Both the position numbers and the translations under genes were made by a program. A stretch of 64,000 bases of DNA from Chitinophaga sancti (GTDB lineage Bacteria > Bacteroidota > Bacteroidia > Chitinophagales > Chitinophagaceae), in NCBI RefSeq assembly GCF_034424315.1, contig NZ_CP139972.1, positions 3,286,001 through 3,350,000 of the forward strand, given 5' to 3'. Numbering within the stretch: position 1 is the first letter of the stretch; every line of letters begins with the position of its first letter. The notes under the pieces were generated by a model that made no database searches, had not been told where the DNA came from, and saw nothing but the letters and a program-made list of their open reading frames with translations. This document shows, one piece after another, positions 8,409 to 15,476 of this stretch.

Positions 8409-8469
8409 CGGATTGCGAACTACGTACTACGATGAAAAAAGGCAATCGTAATACATAATTCGCAATCCG
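8409..8469 (-). repeat. 25-bp inverted repeat, fully paired only in the minus-strand transcript
   Basis: Arms 8409-8433 and 8445-8469 with an 11-base loop. Three positions differ, and in each case the minus-strand RNA would form a G-U pair whereas the plus-strand RNA would have C-A mismatches. The element therefore most likely acts in RNA read from the minus strand, downstream of the LytTR operon. Confidence 0.75.
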
Positions 8470-8523
8470 GTTAATATGTTTGGCAGGCTTAGCTTTCCGG
8501 CAACGGCATTTGAAATTTAAAAG

Positions 8524-8542
8524 AAATTCCCTTGCGGGATTT
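8524..8542 (-). terminator. Terminator-like hairpin after the LytTR regulator
   Basis: On the minus strand AAATCCC-GCAA-GGGAATTT (GNRA-type loop) is followed by CTTTT. It lies about 35 bases after the stop codon of the response regulator gene. Confidence 0.6.
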
Positions 8543-8577
8543 TAATTCAAAATGCTTTCAGCGCCGGCACTTGTTTG

Positions 8578-9318
8578 CTACAGCCCGAGTGATGATTTCA
8601 ATTTTGGATACCCCGTCTTACTCACCGGCACCTTTGCCCCACTCTTCAGCATCGCCAGGTGATTTTCTTTTTCATAAGGTTCTATTCTCGTAACCTGGTT
8701 TACATTCAGGATATAAGACCGGTGCACTCTTGCAAACTGCTGCATATCTAAGGTCTTCTCGAAGAAAGCCATTGTCTTATTCTTCAAAAAGGCACCTTCC
8801 TGCGTTACTATCTTCACATAATCATCTGCCGCTTCGAGGTAATGGATATCCTGTACAGGTATTATTTTAATCTTGCCATTGATCTTCACTACTACCCTAT
8901 TACTCTGCAGGGGCGATGCAGCGGCCGTTTCCAGCAATGCATCTGTTTGTACGGCTACTGTTTCCTGTCGTTTTTCCAGCCATTTCTGCAAGGCTTTGTC
9001 AAAGCGTTCTTTTGAAAACGGTTTCAGTAAATAATCTGTTGCATTCACTTCAAATGCCCTGATTGCATGTTCTTCAAAAGCAGTTGTAAAGATAACAGCA
9101 GGCAATTCTTCCACCAGTTCCAGCATCTCAAATCCATTGATCTTTGGCATCTGCACATCCAGGAATATAATATCCGGCTGGTGTTGCTGTATAGCTTTTA
9201 ATCCTTCAAATCCATCATTACATTCCTGTAATAGTTGTATCTGCGTATAAGTACCGAGGTATTCTTTTACGATCTCCCTGGCCAATGGTTCATCATCAAT
9301 TATTACTGCTTTTATCAT
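8578..9318 (-). CDS. LytTR-family response regulator
   Basis: 246 residues: an N-terminal receiver domain (residues 1-115; acidic cluster IDDE near the start, phospho-acceptor Asp in DIIFLDVQMP, conserved Lys in LLKPF) and a C-terminal LytTR DNA-binding domain (about 145-246; HYLEAADDYVKI and FARVHRSYILNVNQV are typical). It should bind direct-repeat sites and regulate envelope or peptide-related genes. Its start overlaps the 3' end of the kinase gene by 23 bases, so they are translationally coupled. It is the last gene of a four-gene minus-strand operon starting with the LiaF-like protein. Confidence 0.92.
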   Translation of the reverse strand: MIKAVIIDDEPLAREIVKEYLGTYTQIQLLQECNDGFEGLKAIQQHQPDIIFLDVQMPKINGFEMLELVEELPAVIFTTAFEEHAIRAFEVNATDYLLKPFSKERFDKALQKWLEKRQETVAVQTDALLETAAASPLQSNRVVVKINGKIKIIPVQDIHYLEAADDYVKIVTQEGAFLKNKTMAFFEKTLDMQQFARVHRSYILNVNQVTRIEPYEKENHLAMLKSGAKVPVSKTGYPKLKSSLGL

Positions 9319-10357
9319 AGCGTTGCGGCACTTTAATCAGTGTTGTGTAAATATTGTCTTTTGCTGTTGTTTCCAGCAGGTCCTGTCTTGCAAAGAGCAG
9401 GTACAATCTTCTGCGGATAGAGGTCAATCCAAAGCCTGTACCAGTAGGTTTTTGCTGCATACTGCCATCATATGGATTCTGCACCTGTATGTAAAGCAGC
9501 TCATCTTTTGCCCATGCCTGTATCGTGATCGTGATTGCTTCTGTGGTATCATACAATCCATACTTGATGGCGTTTTCTACAACCGGCTGCAATAGCATGG
9601 GTGGTATCAGCATTTTTTCCAGCTCCTCTCCTGCTATCACTTCGGTGCTTAAACGATGTCCAAAGCGTACTTTTTCTATATCCAGGTACCACTGTAAGTA
9701 TTGCAGTTCTTCCGGCAGCAGGATCCATTGCTGATCCTCTCTTTTCAGGGTACCTCTCAGAAAATCACTGAGCTTTAGTACCATTTCTCTTGCCTGCTGC
9801 GGGCGCAATGCGATCAGGGCATTGATTGAGTTCAGACTGTTGAATAAAAAATGCGGTTGCAGTTGTTGTCTGAGTTTATACAATTCTGCTTCGCGTGCTA
9901 ATCTTTCGGTGGCCTGCTTCCTGGAAATCTCCTGTCGTTGTTCTTCCAGATCATACCAGTAGAGGCTTTTGAATGCTACGCCGGTGATTAGTAACCAACC
10001 AAAAAGGAACCTGACAGGCATTGCAAAATGCATCCATTCCAGGTAAAGAATATTGTTCTGAAAGGTGTATTGCAGTGCCCAGGTACTCAGCGAAATCCAG
10101 ATCAGGGTCTGTGAGGTGGAAAAGCAGAGTACGAAAAAGACCTTTCCTTTTTGTGGCCTGTAATAGGCCAGGCTATAACTGATGGTCAATGCTGCCAGTG
10201 CCAGAAATCCAATGTGGATACCGCTGTCAACCCAGGCAATGGAATCTGGAAAGTGAAACCAGAACTGGAGCAATACGGCCTGCACGATCAGTGATACATA
10301 TCCTGTGGCAGCGAAGGACCAGCGAAACGATTTATCTGATATGAGTTGACTTGCCAA
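9296..10357 (-). CDS. LytS-type sensor histidine kinase
   Basis: 353 residues. Four or five hydrophobic segments (about residues 10-140) form a membrane sensor without an obvious extracytoplasmic domain, followed by a coiled linker and the His_kinase domain: LRQQLQPHFLFNSLNSINALI carries the phospho-acceptor His, and LLQPVVENAIKYG and GTGFGLTSIRRRL are the N and G boxes of the ATPase. The start codon is TTG at 10357; no in-frame ATG lies upstream. It pairs with the overlapping LytTR regulator. The lack of a periplasmic domain fits intramembrane sensing, which together with the LiaF-like gene upstream suggests an envelope-stress sensor. Confidence 0.9.
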   Translation of the reverse strand: MASQLISDKSFRWSFAATGYVSLIVQAVLLQFWFHFPDSIAWVDSGIHIGFLALAALTISYSLAYYRPQKGKVFFVLCFSTSQTLIWISLSTWALQYTFQNNILYLEWMHFAMPVRFLFGWLLITGVAFKSLYWYDLEEQRQEISRKQATERLAREAELYKLRQQLQPHFLFNSLNSINALIALRPQQAREMVLKLSDFLRGTLKREDQQWILLPEELQYLQWYLDIEKVRFGHRLSTEVIAGEELEKMLIPPMLLQPVVENAIKYGLYDTTEAITITIQAWAKDELLYIQVQNPYDGSMQQKPTGTGFGLTSIRRRLYLLFARQDLLETTAKDNIYTTLIKVPQRYDKSSNN

Positions 10358-10403
10358 AGTTGTATGTTTGTTAGAATGTACATTCTATTGTGAAATGTTA
10401 CAC

Positions 10404-10754
10404 TTAGTTAGCATGTACATCCATCGCTTCGTTCAACTGCGCTGCTCTAACCTGCAACCATGAAATATAAGCGTTTGGGTCTCCGGGTTCTTCTATTCTT
10501 GAATACAATTCCATTCCATCATCCAGGGTGTCCAGGCTATTGATTTCGGGTACGTTGATAAAGCGCCATTCTACCAGTTCCTGTTTTTGGTTTCTGAAAG
10601 AATATTGTTCCTGTTTTCCGAGTTCACATGCCCTGTGCCAGGCTTCCTGTTTGCTGTGGGCACTGATCAGGCGCAGTTGTTCATCGAACTGCGGTGTATG
10701 AGTGCCTTTGCCAGTGATGATCTGGTATACGATCTTGGCTACAAACCATTGCAT
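10404..10754 (-). CDS. DUF4288 domain protein
   Basis: 116 residues, no signal peptide or membrane segment. The sequence (WFVAKIVYQI, then FDEQLRLISAHSKQEAWHRACELG, VEWRFINVPEINSLDTLDDG, ELYSRIEEP) matches the DUF4288 pattern as I remember it, a small Bacteroidota family of unknown function. It lies 17 bases after the LiaF-like gene and 46 bases before the kinase gene, so it is almost certainly part of that operon. The biochemical role is unknown; co-transcription suggests it serves in the same regulatory module. Confidence 0.75.
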   Translation of the reverse strand: MQWFVAKIVYQIITGKGTHTPQFDEQLRLISAHSKQEAWHRACELGKQEQYSFRNQKQELVEWRFINVPEINSLDTLDDGMELYSRIEEPGDPNAYISWLQVRAAQLNEAMDVHAN

Positions 10755-10771
10755 AAATTTAATATTTAGAA

Positions 10772-11512
10772 TCAGCTATAACTTTTTATTTCGATGCCGC
10801 CGAATACGCAGCTGCCTTTGATCATGAGCACCTTGTTAGGGTTGCTGCCAAGGAGTTCGATCGGGCGTTTGTCTTCTACGCCGCCGAAGACGCTGTTGGT
10901 CATGATCTTTACTTCCCAGTTGGAAGGTACTACCAGTTCTACGCCTCCGAATACACACTGGCAATTGAGTTCTATTGCGCCGTCAAAGTCGGCCTGCAGG
11001 AGGTTTACATCGCAACCACCAAAGACTGTGGAGATACGGCCTCCTTTGAATTTCTTGGATACGATGAGACGGTTTTCGCCACTGAAAAGGATCTGTGCAT
11101 TGATGTAATCTTCATCTACGGGATACAGATCCGGTACTACCTTGGTATCAGCTTCGTTCAGTGATTTCGGGTTTGGCGAGGGCCGGAATATGATGAAGAG
11201 CAGACCTACTATGATTAAGACGACCGGCCATATAAAACGGTCAATGTCGAATGGCAGGAAGAAATATTCTTTGACCATGAAAATGGCACCTACTGCGATC
11301 ATGATAACACCACCTACGTTTTTGAATTCACTTTTCACCCAGAGGATGAGGCCAATACCCATGACCAGCATCTGCCAGGATACGATCCAGCGGGGGATGT
11401 CGAGATCGAGGTTGTGTAATAAGAGGAAAACGCCTACCAGGAGGATCATGAAACCTCTCATGGCTCCGTGCTGTTCGTGTCTTCTTCGTCTGTATAAGTC
11501 TTTATTTCGCAT
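10772..11512 (-). CDS. LiaF-like membrane protein with four VFGG repeats
   Basis: 246 residues. The N-terminal half has four hydrophobic segments (about residues 18-35, 42-58, 64-85, 90-108), matching the LiaF transmembrane/DUF5668 type. The C-terminal half resembles the cell-wall-active-antibiotics response domain: four evenly spaced motifs (STVFGGCDVNL, CVFGGVELVV, SVFGGVEDKR, CVFGGIEIKS) that would stack as turns of a right-handed beta-helix. In Firmicutes LiaF inhibits the LiaS kinase until the envelope is damaged. Here it is the first gene of an operon with DUF4288, a LytS kinase and a LytTR regulator, so an analogous inhibitory role with a different kinase class is a reasonable inference. 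Confidence 0.83.
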   Translation of the reverse strand: MRNKDLYRRRRHEQHGAMRGFMILLVGVFLLLHNLDLDIPRWIVSWQMLVMGIGLILWVKSEFKNVGGVIMIAVGAIFMVKEYFFLPFDIDRFIWPVVLIIVGLLFIIFRPSPNPKSLNEADTKVVPDLYPVDEDYINAQILFSGENRLIVSKKFKGGRISTVFGGCDVNLLQADFDGAIELNCQCVFGGVELVVPSNWEVKIMTNSVFGGVEDKRPIELLGSNPNKVLMIKGSCVFGGIEIKSYS

Positions 11513-11533
11513 TGTTTGTTTTCATTTACGATA

Positions 11534-11541
11534 CAAACTTA
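11534..11541 (-). promoter_or_regulatory. -7 promoter box for the LiaF-like operon
   Basis: The minus strand reads TAAGTTTG (consensus TAnnTTTG) 21 bases before the ATG at 11512. No clear TTTG -33 element is seen at the usual distance. Confidence 0.55.
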
Positions 11542-11648
11542 GGAAGGATGGCGCGGATGGGAAAGGGGGTTTAGGTTAAAATTGGGGGGAGGGCGGTAAG
11601 CGGCAGGAAAAACTCGGTGAAATTGCTATTTGGTATTAAATGGGTGAT

Positions 11649-11683
11649 AAAAAGCGCTTTCACCTTCGGCAAAAGCGCTTTTT
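11649..11683. terminator. Bidirectional-type terminator hairpin
   Basis: AAAAAGCGCTTT pairs with AAAGCGCTTTTT across an 11-base loop containing TTCG. A-run and T-run flank the stem, so it can terminate in both directions; it mainly protects the minus-strand SGNH gene (stop 11748) and isolates the LiaF-like promoter. Confidence 0.75.
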
Positions 11684-11696
11684 ATGGGGCGGGGAG

Positions 11697-11741
11697 GCCT
11701 GCGTCCGGCTGTAAACCGGAAGCCCGAACACGCGGGCAGGC
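11697..11741. other. GC-rich branched secondary structure
   Basis: An outer stem (GCCTGC 11697-11702 with GCAGGC 11736-11741) encloses a hairpin TCCGG/CCGGA (11704-11720) and an alternative GCCCG/CGGGC pairing (11722-11737). It directly follows the SGNH hydrolase stop on the minus strand and may be part of a composite terminator. Confidence 0.45.
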
Positions 11742-11747
11742 TATCAC

Positions 11748-12446
11748 TTAATATGCTGGTGGAGCGAGGATTCCCTTTATGATAATGGACAATTTTGCTG
11801 CCCACATTCCCATTTCCTGTCCTGAATAATGTAGCTGATCCTTCGTCAGTAAACTAGGTGCATCCTGCATTACATCGCGGGTATCCGGTGTGATATTCAG
11901 GTATTTCGCCTTATACTTCTTTGCAATTGCTTTATTGGCCTCATTATACAGGTCTATCTGCCCGGCAATTTCATCCCGGTCACGGCCTTCGGCATAGGGG
12001 GTTACGCCCCAGTCAGGCACGGAAATGACTACTACATGGTTTGCTTTTCCACCGGCATAGCTGATGGCTCTTTCGAGGAGTTTCGTAAACCAGGGAGTGT
12101 AACTATCTACCGGAAAGCCCCTATACTGATCGTTCACGCCTATCAGGAGGGTCACGATATCATAGGTTTCATTGATAGGATTTGTAGTCAGCTCTTCGTT
12201 GAGCTCGATGGTGGTCCAGCCGGTTTTGGCCACTATACGGGGTTCTGCCACTTCTATCCCGCTATTCTTCAGGATTTTAACGGCCTGAACCGGGAAACGT
12301 TCGTTTTCGCCTACCCCTTCGCCAATGGTATAACTATCGCCCAGGGCCAAATATGTATACACGGCTGTATCGTTTGGAGCTGTCATGGATGTTGCTTTTA
12401 CCTGAAAGGTGAGGAACAAAAATGAAATTAAAAATAATTTGGTCAT
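11748..12446 (-). CDS. Secreted SGNH/GDSL-family hydrolase
   Basis: 232 residues starting MTKLFLISFLFLTFQVKATS, a signal peptide. The ORF is open a further 64 codons upstream, but those overlap the icd promoter and start, so 12446 is chosen. SGNH blocks are visible: LALGDSYTIGEGV (nucleophile Ser, block I), the Gly of block II, LLIGVNDQYRG (block III, Asn) and DQLHYSGQEMG (block V, Asp and His). Such enzymes hydrolyse acyl or carbohydrate esters in the periplasm or outside. It is divergent from icd. The substrate cannot be told from sequence. Confidence 0.87.
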   Translation of the reverse strand: MTKLFLISFLFLTFQVKATSMTAPNDTAVYTYLALGDSYTIGEGVGENERFPVQAVKILKNSGIEVAEPRIVAKTGWTTIELNEELTTNPINETYDIVTLLIGVNDQYRGFPVDSYTPWFTKLLERAISYAGGKANHVVVISVPDWGVTPYAEGRDRDEIAGQIDLYNEANKAIAKKYKAKYLNITPDTRDVMQDAPSLLTKDQLHYSGQEMGMWAAKLSIIIKGILAPPAY

Positions 12447-12524
12447 AGGGATTGTTTTTAAACTGTTAGCGCCTTCCTGGTAGAAGAATCGCCGCTTTAA
12501 CATTCTGTTTCGGTCATTAATTAG

Positions 12525-12532
12525 TACCTTTG
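12525..12532 (+). promoter_or_regulatory. -7 promoter box for icd
   Basis: TACCTTTG matches TAnnTTTG exactly, 47 bases before the icd ATG. No convincing -33 TTTG was found at 19-21 bases. Confidence 0.6.
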
Positions 12533-12579
12533 CGCTCGAATAATTTACAAAATTACGAACACGTAAAGAAACTAGTTTT

Positions 12580-13845
12580 ATGCCGGCAGAAAAAATATCA
12601 ATGACCAATGGCCAGTTATCGGTACCTGACAATCCCATTATTCCTTTTATTGAAGGTGATGGTATCGGGCCGGATATCTGGGCTGCCAGCGTGCGTGTAT
12701 TTGACGCCGCTGTCGAAAAGGCCTATGGTGGAAAAAGAAAGATAGAATGGAAAGAGGTACTGGCGGGTGAAAAAGCCTTCCAGCAGACAGGTGAATGGCT
12801 GCCAAAAGCAACGCTGGATGCCTTCAAAGAATATCTGGTTTCTATCAAAGGTCCGCTGTCTACCCCGGTAGGTGGTGGTATCCGTTCCCTGAACGTAGCA
12901 ATGCGCCAGGAACTGGACCTGTATGCCTGCGTACGCCCGGTACGTTGGTTCGACAAGGTACCTTCACCTGTTAAGCATCCTGAGAAGGTAGACATGGTCA
13001 TTTTCCGCGAAAACACGGAGGATATCTATGCCGGTATCGAATATATGTATGGTACTCCGGAAGCTGAAAAGCTGCTGAAGTTCCTGCAGGAAGAAATGGG
13101 TGTGAAAAAGATCCGTTTCCCCGAAACTTCTTCCCTGGGGATCAAGCCGGTTTCCAAAGAGGGTACTGAGCGCCTGGTACGTGCAGCTCTTAAGTATGCA
13201 CTGGAAAAGAAACTGCCTAGCCTGACCCTGGTACACAAAGGGAATATCATGAAATTCACCGAAGGTGGTTTCAAAAACTGGGGCTATGAACTGGCAGTAC
13301 GTGAGTTCGGCGAGCAGGTGTACACCTGGGAACAGTGGGAAGCAACCAAGAAAGAGAAAGGTGAAGAAGAAGCTAATAAAGAACTGGCTGTAGCCATTGC
13401 ACATAAGAAACTGGTGGTCAAGGATGTGATCGCTGACAACTTCCTGCAGCAGATCCTGCTGGCACCACAGGATTATTCAGTGGTAGCTACCCTGAACCTG
13501 AATGGTGACTATATTTCTGATGCCCTGGCAGCTGCTGTAGGTGGTATCGGTATCGCACCTGGTGCGAATATCAACTACCTGAGTGGCCACGCAGTGTTCG
13601 AAGCTACACACGGTACTGCACCACGCTTTGCAAATACCAATACCATGAATCCAAGCTCTGTGATCCTGAGTGGTGTGATGATGTTGGAATATATGGGTTG
13701 GAAAGAAGCTGCGAATATGATCGTTCAGGGTCTGAGCACAGCTATCGCGCGTAAGCGTGTTACTATCGACTTCTACAAGTTGATGGATGATGCAACCCTG
13801 GTGAAAACCAGCGAGTTTGCTGATGAAGTAATTAAGCACCTGTAA
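12580..13845 (+). CDS. icd: NADP-type isocitrate dehydrogenase (bacterial, E. coli Icd-like)
   Basis: 421 residues, collinear with E. coli Icd. It oxidises isocitrate to 2-oxoglutarate and CO2 in the TCA cycle. Isocitrate-binding residues lie in [25 protein letters not shown], and the signature [26 protein letters not shown] is complete. At the coenzyme site the E. coli pair Lys344-Tyr345 is Arg349-Phe350 here (HGTAPRF), and Tyr391/Arg395 correspond to Ile and Lys (VTIDFYKL). No Asp stands at the 344 position, so NADP rather than NAD use is favoured but less certain than in E. coli. A second, distantly related NADP isocitrate dehydrogenase follows 206 bases downstream on the same strand with its own promoter. 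Confidence 0.95.
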   Translation: MPAEKISMTNGQLSVPDNPIIPFIEGDGIGPDIWAASVRVFDAAVEKAYGGKRKIEWKEVLAGEKAFQQTGEWLPKATLDAFKEYLVSIKGPLSTPVGGGIRSLNVAMRQELDLYACVRPVRWFDKVPSPVKHPEKVDMVIFRENTEDIYAGIEYMYGTPEAEKLLKFLQEEMGVKKIRFPETSSLGIKPVSKEGTERLVRAALKYALEKKLPSLTLVHKGNIMKFTEGGFKNWGYELAVREFGEQVYTWEQWEATKKEKGEEEANKELAVAIAHKKLVVKDVIADNFLQQILLAPQDYSVVATLNLNGDYISDALAAAVGGIGIAPGANINYLSGHAVFEATHGTAPRFANTNTMNPSSVILSGVMMLEYMGWKEAANMIVQGLSTAIARKRVTIDFYKLMDDATLVKTSEFADEVIKHL

Positions 13846-13873
13846 CCAGGTTCAGTTTATAAGTCTTTTTAAG

Positions 13874-13910
13874 GGGCTGGCTAAGAAGTGATGAGCTTTT
13901 TAGCTGGCCC
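13874..13910 (+). terminator. Hairpin after icd
   Basis: GGGCTGGCTAA pairs with TTAGCTGGCCC (two G-U pairs in plus-strand RNA) 29 bases after the icd stop. The T-rich part is in the loop and not after the stem, so termination is only possible, not certain. Confidence 0.45.
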
Positions 13911-13983
13911 TTGGTGACTAAAGTATGATGTTGTTATTCGTGTGAATTAACTCCATTAACAACAATACCTTAAATCGAAAAAC

Positions 13984-14014
13984 TTGTAAATTGCCCTCAC
14001 TTATTGTATATTTC
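13984..14014 (+). promoter_or_regulatory. Promoter of the second isocitrate dehydrogenase gene
   Basis: TTG at 13984 (-33) and TATATTTC at 14007-14014 (-7, one mismatch to TAnnTTTG) are 20 bases apart and end 37 bases before the ATG at 14052. Confidence 0.5.
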
Positions 14015-14051
14015 GCGATTACTCGTAACTATTTAAAAATCAAACCCGACA

Positions 14052-15284
14052 ATGGCAGAAAAAATTAAAGTTGCAAATCCTGTCGTAGAACTCGATGGAG
14101 ATGAGATGACCCGGATCATCTGGAAATTTATTAAGGACAAACTGATACTTCCTTATCTTGACGTTGAAATTAAATACTTCGATCTGGGCATGGAGCACCG
14201 CGATGCTACTAATGACCAGGTAACTATAGATGCCGCGAACGCGATCAGAGAAGTGGGTGTAGGTATTAAATGTGCGACCATTACTCCTGACGAGGCTCGT
14301 GTAAAAGAGTTCAATCTGAAACAGATGTGGAAATCACCAAACGGTACTATCCGTAACATCCTGGATGGTACAGTTTTCCGTGAGCCAATCGTTACTTCAA
14401 ATGTTCCCCGCCTGGTGCCTAACTGGACTGCGCCTATCTGCATTGGCCGTCACGCTTTTGGCGACCAGTACCGTGCTACTGATTTCGTAGTAAAAGGCAA
14501 GGGTAAACTCACTATCAAGTTTGAAGGTGAAAATGGTGAAGTGATCGAGCATGAAGTGTACAACTTCAAAGGCGATGGCGTGGCACTGGCTATGTACAAT
14601 ACCGACGAATCTATCAAAGGTTTTGCACGTGCATGTTTCAACCAGGCACTGATCAAGAAATGGCCTTTGTACCTGAGTACCAAGAACACCATCCTGAAGA
14701 AATATGATGGTCGTTTCAAAGATATCTTTGAAGAAATTTATCAGCAGGAATTCAAAGCTAAATTTGATGCAGCTGGTCTGACTTATGAACACCGCCTGAT
14801 CGATGACATGGTGGCTAGTGCACTGAAATGGAATGGTAACTTTGTATGGGCTTGTAAGAACTATGATGGTGACGTACAGTCTGATACTGTTGCACAAGGT
14901 TTTGGTTCACTGGGTCTGATGACTTCTACCCTGGTTACACCTGATGGTAAAGTAATGGAAGCAGAAGCTGCTCACGGTACTGTAACCCGTCACTATCGTG
15001 ATCACCAGGCTGGTAAGCCAACTTCTACTAACCCGATTGCATCTATCTTTGCCTGGACTAGAGGTCTGGAATTCAGAGGTCGTCTTGATTCAAATCAGGC
15101 GCTGATTGATTTTTGTCATGCACTGGAGCAGGTTTGCGTGGAAGTTGTAGAGAGTGGAAAGATGACGAAAGATTTGGCTGTTTGTATTCACGGTAATAAA
15201 GTTGAACACGGAAAGCATTACCTTTACACTGAAGAATTCCTGACGGCATTGGATGATGCACTGAAGGTAAAACTGGGTAAATAA
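14052..15284 (+). CDS. NADP-dependent isocitrate dehydrogenase, eukaryotic (IDH1/IDH2) type
   Basis: 410 residues, strongly similar to the mitochondrial/cytosolic IDH of animals and not to E. coli Icd. [13 protein letters not shown] opens the protein, [11 protein letters not shown] and [11 protein letters not shown] follow, and [32 protein letters not shown] carries the Arg-His pair that binds the NADP 2'-phosphate. It catalyses the same reaction as the upstream icd product. The gene has its own promoter-like sequence and is followed by stacked terminators. Both enzymes are full length and without defects, so neither looks like a decaying copy. Differential expression or reversible carboxylation is a possible reason to keep two; this is inference. 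Confidence 0.95.
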   Translation: MAEKIKVANPVVELDGDEMTRIIWKFIKDKLILPYLDVEIKYFDLGMEHRDATNDQVTIDAANAIREVGVGIKCATITPDEARVKEFNLKQMWKSPNGTIRNILDGTVFREPIVTSNVPRLVPNWTAPICIGRHAFGDQYRATDFVVKGKGKLTIKFEGENGEVIEHEVYNFKGDGVALAMYNTDESIKGFARACFNQALIKKWPLYLSTKNTILKKYDGRFKDIFEEIYQQEFKAKFDAAGLTYEHRLIDDMVASALKWNGNFVWACKNYDGDVQSDTVAQGFGSLGLMTSTLVTPDGKVMEAEAAHGTVTRHYRDHQAGKPTSTNPIASIFAWTRGLEFRGRLDSNQALIDFCHALEQVCVEVVESGKMTKDLAVCIHGNKVEHGKHYLYTEEFLTALDDALKVKLGK

Positions 15285-15319
15285 TTAAGCCACACGTTTG
15301 CAATACTGATATGAGACAG

Positions 15320-15342
15320 CGTCCTTCCTTTATGGGAGGACG
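15320..15342 (+). terminator. Terminator hairpin after the second isocitrate dehydrogenase gene
   Basis: CGTCCTTCC and GGGAGGACG pair over 9 bp (one G-U) around a 5-base loop, 35 bases after the stop; followed by TTGTTACTTT. Confidence 0.55.
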
Positions 15343-15370
15343 TTGTTACTTTAGGGGAGTTTGATGGGGC

Positions 15371-15411
15371 AAAAAAATGGGCTTTTACCTTCGGTAAAAA
15401 CCCATTTTTTT
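15371..15411. terminator. Bidirectional terminator with TTCG loop
   Basis: AAAAAAATGGGCTTTTACC pairs with GGTAAAAACCCATTTTTTT around a short TTC loop, forming a 19-bp stem with A-run and T-run on the two sides. It lies between the convergent isocitrate dehydrogenase and L,D-transpeptidase genes. Confidence 0.85.
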
Positions 15412-15417
15412 TGAGAG

Positions 15418-15451
15418 CCGGTGAGCCCCTGCTGACGCAGGGGCTCACCGG
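15418..15451. terminator. Perfect 15-bp GC-rich hairpin
   Basis: CCGGTGAGCCCCTGC and its exact reverse complement surround a TGAC loop. It stands between the bidirectional terminator and the stop of the L,D-transpeptidase gene and is probably part of the same transcription barrier. Confidence 0.7.
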
Positions 15452-15476
15452 AAATGCTGAAATGCAGCGAATATGA

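Noticed and set aside
12447..12638. N-terminal extension of the SGNH hydrolase
   Set aside because: It overlaps the icd start and promoter on the other strand and would hide the signal peptide at 12446.
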